DNA from: Guillardia theta CCMP2712
Lineage: Eukaryota > Cryptophyceae > Pyrenomonadales > Geminigeraceae
Direction: 5' to 3'
NCBI RefSeq assembly: GCF_000315625.1
Contig: NW_005434652.1
Coordinates: forward strand, 696,091-760,090
DNA length: 64,000 nucleotides
Shown here: piece after piece, positions 55,237-64,000 of the stretch
Layout: every line of letters starts with the position of its first letter
Numbering within the stretch: the first letter of the stretch is position 1
Position numbers and translations under genes: made by a program
Notes under the pieces: model-generated
What the model was told of the DNA's origin: nothing
Seen by the model: only the letters and a program-made list of their open reading frames with translations
Databases searched by the model: none

Positions 55237-58200
55237 TTAGATCACTACGTCCATGAGAAGCGCGACACCAGCCTGGATCCACTTGCTTGGCTTCTGCTTC
55301 GTCTTGAGGCCAGCAAGGAACACAAACGTGTCCTTTCCTCCTCCTGCTCCACGGATTTGAGTCTTGAAGACAGGGCACTGATAAACTCCCGTCTCGACCT
55401 TGTCCGCAGGCACTGCCTTGATGAGAACAACAGGCATCTTTGCGAAAAGCTCCTTAGGACGACTGTCTTCGATTGTTCCTGTCTTCTCGTCCCACCTGGC
55501 ACCTTCCATGATGAGGCCATTCACGTACGCGCCTTCCTTGTTAAAACCGGGGATCTGTGAAGGCTCCATGAAGCGCGTCACCTCAGTTTGATTCACCGTG
55601 CGATCTAATGCCCATTCGTTTCTTCGCGCTGTCGTCTGCATCACAGCAGTGAGGAACGACTGCGGGCTGAACAAGCCAGATATCCAGGTGCACTTGGGCA
55701 GGCCAAGCTCGCCCGTCCATACATCTAGCTGCTTCTGCCGATCGAGCAGGTTGATCAACCACGACGAGTATGGTCTCTTCGAAGGGTATGCGATGTTCTC
55801 CCAGCTCTCAGGTACCTTGTTCTCGGCCAAAGAGGTCATGAGCTTCTCCATCTTGTCAGTGATCTGAAGATCTCCCTTCAAACCCTGATCCAGCTCTATC
55901 AACGAGCGACGAATTTCAGTCGTCAAGATGACCATTCGTTCTATTTCTTGCAAGAACACGTTCACGTATGGCGTGCGCTCTTCAATGCGCTCAAGAATAT
56001 CCACCATGACGAACTGGTCTGGCAGCTTCTCGAGTGTATCATCCAATGCTGCCTTTGCCTTGTCCTGCAACGTCATCCCCCCACCACCAGCTGCACTTCT
56101 GGGCATCAGCTCTACGATGGACTGGAACATCGCCTCAGCTTGAGAAAACCTGAAGCCGATCTCTGCGTTAGGGTGCATGCCGTAAGCGATGGGACTCTCT
56201 TGCGGCATCACCTCCTGCACGTATTCGATCGTTTGTTTGGTGTTGAGCGTGTTGGACGGAGTCGTGAAACCCGGGTAGATCTGGAAGCCATCCAAGAGCT
56301 CTGGAGTGAGGTAGGACTCGAGGTACGAGCTGACAAGCCGACGATCAAAGTTATTTGTTACGTGTCCACCGTACATGATTTCTCCGAAGATGTATCGCAA
56401 GTCAGCCCATGGAATCTTGGTATTTGCCTCGAGGTAGTTGACGCAGACTTGCGCGCAGCTGATGAGATCGCCCATGTTGAAAGGATACAACACGTTCCAT
56501 CCTTGTGGGCCGAACTTTCTCCTTTCAAGAATGATGGCATGGAAGAAGCACGTCATGAATGTGATGCTGCGCAGTTCACCAACCTTGGAGCATTGTTCAT
56601 AGAATGCATCATCAAACGGAAGCAGAGCCTTGAGGAGGTTAGGCTTCAACCCTTCTGGGGGTTCGTTCGTCAACTTGATACAAACTTGAAGAATGTTGAT
56701 AGGTAGCATAGCAGCTTCGGCAGATAAAAAGAGCCTGAAATCCTGATGAGCACTAGATAAATCATCACATCGCTTCTCAAGCCAGCCGGCTGTCCATCTT
56801 GGTGTCAGGTGAATATTCTGCAAAAATCCCCATCCACCATTCTTGTAAGCTGTCTCGACAATCTTCTCTGCAACAGGCTCTTGTCCTTGTCCCAGGGAAA
56901 CAAGTCCGAAATTACCAGCATCATATGAGATCCCGTACTTCTTTCCTATCTCTTCTGTGTCCTTCACAGGGTCGACACCAGGAGACAAAATGAAGAAGAT
57001 CGGCGTGTCTGGCGCAGCATCCTCGAACGATCTTGGGAGACTGAAAGGAACAGAAGTGACGTACTTTTCTCCCATCTCCTTCCTCACAAACGTTGACAAG
57101 GCCTCTCCCATCCTGTCTGTGCGGAGGCAGCGAATGATCAACAGCTTCGGGAACTCAGCGAGCTTCTTCCAGTCTCCCGGTAGTCCGGCGTCTTCGGGCC
57201 TCTCGAGCTCATACCACTCCCTGAATCGCTTTGCGGACGAGACCATCTCCTCCGGCAACGATGCAAAGTTGACTGGTTCGGTGATATCCTGAAGAGCCGC
57301 AATAGCTCCCCAGGCAGCATCGTCTAACCATTCCTTCAATGGATTGTCCGAAGACAAGTTCTTAGGTGCTCGAATCAAGAATTCAAACATTCGTTGATCC
57401 AGCTCACCCTTCCTTGCCAGCACACGGAAGCAAAGTTGAGCAGCAAAGATGAGCTTGTGCCTTTCAAACAAGCCTTGGGAAATATACTGGAAGACTGTAT
57501 AGCAAGACTTGTCTATCAGACGTTCAACTCTTGATTTCAGTTGAGCAGGAGTCATCGTGGTTCCCTCCTCCGGCTGATCCGGCGGAGTCTCTCCTTCCTC
57601 ATAAATGTCTGCGTTGTCCATTCCTTTCTTAAACATCGTGACGAAATTTGCCATGGAAAATCTGTACATGTGCGACAAAACCCAAAGTTGATCGACCAGG
57701 AAGTACATTAGTGCACCTCGAATGGCAACTGCTCTGTAACTTTCCATTGCCGTGGCAATCTCCTGCTCCGTGATCTTGCCTAATTCTTGCTTCTGTTTGA
57801 TCTCAGTCGAAGTGATTTTGGTTTGTTCGAGGCCTTCAATGAGTGCAATATCCTCCAAAATATCACCCTGCGAATTGCTCAAGCTGTAAAGCAAATCATC
57901 TTCTAACTGCTTCAGCTTGATGTTGAAGCCATTCTGATCTTCTACCAACTGCGCTTTCTGCGCACCCAAATCTGGCCTTTCTTTCTCAACGACTTTGTTC
58001 AGCAGCTGCTCTTCAAGACCATCGAGAGTGATCATGAAATTGATCAAACTGGTTTGAGCAGCAATTTCTGGTTTGTAATGCGGATTGCTCAGCTTCGTTT
58101 GCAAGAACAGCCTGAAGTTCTCGTCGTATTCAACTTCCTTATCTCCAAGTTTGATGACAAGCGCTCTTCCCCTTCGAATCACAGCACGCATCATGACAGG

Positions 58201-61200
58201 TTCAAGCACGGCATCGATGGACTCAGAGACATTCTCGATCATGATTGGTTCTCCATTGCTCATTGCAAGCTCAATAAACTGGAAACCAGAGTCAGTGTGA
58301 TCACAAATCTAGAACAATTCAAACTTACATTGATATATTTGTCTTGAGTCTGTTGAACAACTTTCATTTCTTTCACCTCAATCTTTGTCTCTGTCACATT
58401 TCCTTCCTCATCAGTGGCAGCTGGAACTTCGACCTCCTTAGTGTACTTGTTCTTAATCCACTTGATTCCTTGCAACTGAGGATCAATCATGAGAGGCCAT
58501 CTTTGACAATTTGTCATGATGGCGCCGTTTTGCGTTGAGACAGTATCGGTCGGGAGGCCTTCACTATTCCAGATAGCAACGGTTGCAGAATCACAAAGCA
58601 TGTCGAGAGGTTGAATGCCTTCGGTCATCGGGATCTGCTTCTCGATCATGTCTGTGATCCAAAGAGTATTGACGAGCTTCTCTCTGAAAGCAAGATTGAA
58701 AGCTCCAATGTAAGAAACAAAAGCAGAGGCAATCATCACATCTCCGACGTAGTTGCGCTCCTGGACTCCAAACCTCTCAATAGACTGCGACCATCTGACC
58801 TTCTCGTCAGCCAAGCCGTTCACCAACCTGTCTGCCATGTTTGCCTTGTTCTGCGTCTTTTCTGCTGCTGCGATGGCCTCATTCTTTTCTTGTGTTGCTT
58901 CTTCGAATTGTCTTGTAAGGTCAGCAAGCTTCTCTTCCAGCTCAGCAACTTGCTTTCGAACAGCTGCAAGTTTGGTGTTGGCCTCTTCTAAACGCTGGTT
59001 GGCTTCATTCAGCAACTTTCGTTTTGGTTCGACGTACTGATAAATTCGGAAATACTTGCAGATGTTAATAACCCAGGAGGTCATCCCAGCAGCAGCCTGC
59101 GACTTGGCTTGCATTGTTGCAGTATTGAAGTAAGGTTTGTTTATAACATTATTTTCACACCACGTGCAAGCAATCTCAGGGGTGTTGTCCTTGTCAAAGT
59201 TGATCAAAGAATTCAAGAATTGATCAACGTTGCCCATCATCTTCTTGGCAGCATTCCAGCTCAAGTCCTTCGGGATCTTTCCACCTCCCATCAATACCAT
59301 GACAGCACTTGTGACATCATCGACTCCAGCTGGAGGGGAGGACAACGCTTTCAATTCTGTCAACGACTTCTTGTCCAACGTGTTCAAAGCTGCCTCTGCC
59401 TCCTGGATAACGGGCTCAGCCGCTGCCAGATCTTTATCGCACTCAGCCTGAAATGCCATAACCTCTTCTGCAATCTTGCTGCATTTCTCCTCTTCGATGG
59501 CAGCAGCAGCTTTTTGCTCCTCCGCAACCGCGGTCTCCTGACCAACAATAACTATGAGCTCATCGGTAGCTGCTTTCTTTGCTTCAACAACTGCCATGTC
59601 TTTCACCAAATTCTCCTGGAGCTCGGCTACCTGCTCGGCAGCACTATTCATCTTCTCAAGTCCGTTCTCTAGACGCTCACGAAGAACTTTGATGCCTTCC
59701 TTCTTTGCTGCTAACATGCTTTTGTACAAGGAAATTAGGTCTAAGAATGATTTTGGGGTTGTATAATTGTATCTTCTCTCCGCATCGAAGAATTCAAGAG
59801 AGCAATTCTCGACAGAACGATGGACATGCGCCATGTGTAATGCAACGTTGTTTTGAAGCCCTTCCTCAGATGTGATCGCCTCAACCTCCTTAATGAATCT
59901 ATTTGCCACTTTCATGAGGGCTTCTTGAGACCAACCCATGAAGTAGTCATAAACAGTGTCATTTACCAAGGCAGGAAATTGTCGAGCGCGAATGCGGAAG
60001 GAGTCACCGACAGGGCTGAAGCACAGGACCATATGAAGGTTCTTTCTCACCTTCTCGATGAAGAAATCCCAACAATTCTCAGCTGTGTCTATTAATCCTG
60101 CCTGTTTGACTTCACCTCGCACAGCGTTGGCACAGTTGTCCTTTTCTTCTTTCGGCATCAGGTCTGCAATATTGCCCGAAGCCAAGAAGTCATTTATGAG
60201 AACCATGAATTTCTCGTTCACGATCTGTCCATCTGTTAGGATGAAAGCCATCCCGATTCCCTTCACACCAGACTTAATGTACAACCCCATCAAATTCTCC
60301 TTGAAATCAGCCATTCCATATGAAGAGGTGACAGTTATCTGATATGACTCGTAACCAACAATAAAGGCAGAAAGTCTTGCAAGACTTTGTTTGCCGCTTC
60401 CACCTACCCCAACGAGTAAGGCATTTCCTCTAGGCAATTCAATAACTCGTGTAATTCTGCAGACATGCTCCACAGCTTGTTCGAACATAACAAGATTCAT
60501 CACTGCATTGCTTTCGTTGTATTCCCTCAATCGATCTTCCACAATTCCACAAAGCTTGTCAATGTCACTGATGTTTGCATATGGCCTATCAGAATCGTCT
60601 ACTCCAGGTACAGCGAACGTGGTGAAGTAGTTTGGCCTTTCCATCAACTTCTCCTGATTTAATTCGGACCAATACTTTTTGTTGGTGTCATTAAGTATCT
60701 GCTTAAATTTGTCCACATCATCTTCAGCGATCATTCGATCGAGGAAAACTCTCTCACATTCATGGTACCACAAGCGAGCAAGAAGAACTCCTGAGCCGCA
60801 AGTCTGAGGCCTGGAACGACAAACTCCTTGCATGACGTTTGCCAACTCACGGAGATTGAAGAGATAATGAAACTTCACGGCAGTAGGTAGGAAGATCTTT
60901 GAAACCTGCGTGTACAAATCTATTGTTGCTTGCACAGTATTTTCAGCCCACTTTAGCACCTCGGGAGCAAAACCATTGCTAAGATGCCCTTTAAGAATAG
61001 CAGAGTAGATGCTCATAAGAACTTCGTTCGAAGGCATCATTACAGAAAAGGTCATATACGATCGTTGCAACCTGGGATCGATGACAAAGGAACCGGCAGT
61101 TGGATTCATGCATGAGAGGAATTGCACTTTTTGGATTTCTTTTGGTTGCAACTTGATCCTATCGTACCATGCAGCATAGTCGAAGGCCTGTCTGAGCAGA

Positions 61201-64000
61201 GCTATCGGTTGCTGTGTTCCATACTTGTCCACCACAGGCATGTTCAGGTCATCAATGAAGTAAATTAGCCGTTTCGATCCTGGTGGACCAAACACTCTGC
61301 CAGTCTTCTTTTCCAAAATACTTTCCTGCATACCATGTCAGCATAAAATCAATCGAACAAATGAGAATTCACGAACCATTGCCATTTGTGCAATCATGGA
61401 GTCAGTAAAGGAATTGAAGTTGATTCCTAAGGTGAGGAATTGTTCGGAATCAATGTTTCGCAATTTATCTTTCATGATTGTTGTCTTGCCCGTTCCTGCA
61501 CTACCAACAAAACATACAGGCCTCCTATACGGAACAACCAAATCAAGAATAGCTGTGATGCGTTGAGTTTGCAAAGTATTGACATAGATGTTTCCGAACA
61601 CGATTCCTGGTTGATGCACATAGGCAGCAATCCTGTCATTCCAATGCTGCCAGCAGTTGTTCTCCATGTCGACAACGTAATCAAAGATAGATCCTTCTTC
61701 TGGAAATGGACATTTAGTGAATTCAGTGCGAAACCACTTGTTGAACTGTTCCTTGTAATCTCCAGATTTGTCATGCGTGAGAGCACCACCAGCTCCCCAC
61801 ATGAGTGCATAGATGAACACTTGCTCAATGAGCTTCAATCCATCTTCAGGTCCTAGCTGCTTCTGATGTTGAGCAAACGATTCACCATTTCCAAGAACTC
61901 CTTCAAGGATATAGCATGTTGTCATCGCTGCATTAATCTTCGGCAGCGGACATATCATCCTGAAGTTACGGAAAACAAAATTGATGGTCTTTTCCATGTA
62001 TTCCTCAAAGAGCTTAGTTAGGGTTGTACGTTCACCTTCAAGCTCTCGGTTCTGAACCCAGGAAGCAATGTATGGTGCCCACCCGACATCTGTGTCGTTG
62101 AGAAAAATCACTCCACCACGAGAAACGGTCGCGGGTGAAGCCTCGCGCATGTTTTCGATCTCCAAGAGCAACCTCATTGGCGGCGTAAGGGGAATCCTTT
62201 CATTACTTGCCAGCGTCAGGGTCTTGTTATCGTCCATAACAGTGTTCATCGACTCAATCCATTCAGCATCGATGTCTCCGTCCAAAACAATCCATTCATG
62301 TTTAACAGTTGTAGTGTTGGCTAAATCACGGAAAATCTGGGAAATCAAACCATCCTTCCATTCTCTGGTGGCTGGATGAATGTAACCATACAGTTCATTT
62401 CTGGTTACTGACTTGGGATTCAAATAGTTCATTGTACTCTTCTCCCCAAAGATATTCTGAGCCTTGGACAAAGTCTTCAACATCTCTGACTTACCGCAAC
62501 CTGCTGGACCAAGCACAAAAACTGACCAACGGACGACCAAGATTTCACGTAATTGCGTGCACTTCAGAATAAAAATGTCCTCTGGTTGCAATCGCAACAA
62601 AGTGGCAGCCTCTGCCAACTTTGCTTCGAAGTCAAGGTCCCTATTTCTTGGCACCAAGTCGAGAGAACGAGGAAACAAATCGTTGAGCATACCCATGCTG
62701 CAAATCTCTTGTCAGAAGGCAATCATGTTCAGATATGATCATATACTCACAAAATTCCAACGTCATCCGCCACAAGCTTTCCCAGATTAAAATCACGGAG
62801 AGCCCTCAGAAGCACTTTGTCCTCTGTATTCTCACGGTCCAATCTTCGTAATCCACCAGCAACAGCAAGTGTCGTCTTTACAGCCCTCAATTTCCAATCA
62901 TAGTGACGCTGGGCTGACAGCAAGGCCTCACTCAACCGGTACAAGATCATAAACTTTCGCGCTAAGACCTTTCCTTCCGCATACCTGAAATAAAGATATC
63001 AATACCAATTTGTAAGCCTTCAGTATGCATACCCTTCTGACATCAGCATAATTTCTGCGATGAGATCCATATCCGGAGTAACCATTGCACAGGGACGAAA
63101 CAACGCTTTTACACTTTCTGGTAATTCAGTTCTACCCGCATAACCTGCAGCAAAAAAAACGTGAATAAGATTCGCAAAATCATCCAACGGAGAAAAGAAA
63201 AGAAAGACAAGTAAACCTACCGGGATTCATAGTAATGAATCCGCAACAGAAAGGCTCATGATTCAAGGGGATGTCATCGTCCTCGAAGATAAATCGACGT
63301 TTCTTTGCGCGAATAGCATCTAGGATGCATTTGTATTGTGTGCTCGTCACGGAGAGAACGGAAATGTCGATCCGATTGAACTCGTCAAAGCAACCCCAAG
63401 CCCCTGCTTGTGCTAGCCCTTTGAAGATCTGGCCCATGCTCTTATAGTCCATCTGATCCGAGCAATTGAACACGTACACCATAATACCCAGAGCTCGTCC
63501 AAGATCTTTGGTTGTCTCTGTTTTTCCAGTTCCAGCGGGTCCTGCAGGAGCACCTCCGAGAATGAGTCGCATAGCCTGGGTCAGAGTGATATAACAGCGG
63601 TCAGTAAGTGGTGTGACGACAAGACATCCACAATTGCCAATGTACTCATAGCCAAAGAAACACTCGTAGTCGCAGATATTGATCTTTCCCAAATGAGTCT
63701 TTTCATCTAAGCTGAATTTGAGCTGGGACATCCACAGGAAGCATTGATTGTTTTCTGCCTTTGTTTCGATCAGTTCCAGTACCACATCACGAGCGTGCAC
63801 ATCGACTGTGACAATCATGACAATCTTCTTGCGATCATTCGAGCTGAGTTCGCCCAGGATCAGAGTGACAAAGGAAGTCAACTGCTCGATTTGTTTGCCG
63901 CTATACTCGCGCATGGCCTGCTCGTTTCCTTCTTCCATCTGTTCAAAAGTGAAATCCACTTCTTCGCGGTAAGCTATACGCGAACACGTTCCAGCAATCA
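55237..64000 (-). CDS. Axonemal dynein heavy chain, outer-arm beta type (5' partial)
   Basis: The frame is open to the right edge, so the N-terminal stem lies outside. From the right: AAA1 with P-loop [15 protein letters not shown] and GCFDEFNRI (63.5 kb), AAA2 P-loop [15 protein letters not shown] (62.5 kb), AAA3 P-loop [14 protein letters not shown] (61.5 kb), AAA4 P-loop [15 protein letters not shown] (60.4 kb). The stalk coiled coils surround a microtubule-binding region ([20 protein letters not shown], 59.3 kb). AAA5/AAA6 and a C-terminal domain end [10 protein letters not shown] at 55237. The end ([42 protein letters not shown]) fits the DNAH9/11/17, Chlamydomonas beta class better than inner-arm chains. 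Exons are long and split by about 50-nt introns (about 58273-58325, 61329-61376, 62701-62751). It drives flagellar beating. Confidence 0.93.

Overview
The window is nuclear DNA from a protist. It holds about 19 protein-coding genes, nearly all split by GT-AG introns, plus one U6 snRNA gene. Several things point to a cryptophyte alga close to Guillardia theta: moderately GC-rich coding DNA, many very short introns (about 28-60 nt), long (CCCT)n/(CT)n tracts in introns and spacers, and a likely signal peptide followed by Phe on a probable plastid protein. The axonemal dynein gene shows that the organism builds a motile flagellum. The species name is inferred from style and gene content, not from a database match. 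Exon boundaries given here were read by eye from splice signals and reading-frame continuity.

Layout. 1-5.9 kb (+): 3' part of a large fibronectin-III/IPT-type surface protein with a cysteine-rich end. 5.9-7.3 kb (-): a two-TM protein. 7.5-8.9 kb (+): a START lipid-transfer protein with a signal/anchor. 9.1-12.2 kb (-) and 12.9-16.0 kb (+): two divergently transcribed, heavily spliced genes of unknown family. 16.0-16.3 kb (-): a small acidic-tailed protein. 17.0-24.2 kb (-): a secreted IPT/TIG-repeat plus kelch protein. 24.5-27.3 kb (+): a CDPK-like kinase with several GC-AG introns. 27.2-28.5 kb (-): an unknown protein that overlaps the kinase gene tail-to-tail. 28.7-30.8 kb (-): an ankyrin/coiled-coil protein. 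32.0-33.8 kb (+): a PiT/PHO4 phosphate transporter. 34.6-36.9 kb (+): a TPR protein. 37.0-41.0 kb (-): a 1316-residue intronless multi-TM EF-hand protein. 41.6-42.0 kb (+): a possible 64-residue Cys-rich protein. 42.7-46.3 kb (-): a low-complexity nuclear-type protein. 47.7-49.9 kb (+): a GLOD4-type glyoxalase fused to a glutaredoxin. 50.0-52.2 kb (-): Xaa-Pro dipeptidase. 52.3 kb (+): U6 snRNA. 53.3-55.1 kb (+): a secreted RCC1-like protein. 55.2-64 kb (-): an outer-arm beta-type axonemal dynein heavy chain, continuing past the window edge.

Genes are packed tightly and often convergent. Neighbouring stop codons lie 35 bp apart, abut exactly, or overlap. There is no operon logic. The recurrent theme is surface/secreted beta-rich proteins (FN3, IPT/TIG, kelch, RCC1), signalling (CDPK, EF-hand) and the flagellum. 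The points most worth a second look are the glyoxalase-glutaredoxin fusion, the GC-AG intron cluster in the kinase gene, the ultra-short introns, the large EF-hand membrane protein whose ectodomain motif resembles one in the FN3/IPT protein, and two GC-rich islands flanked by short repeats that share a motif.
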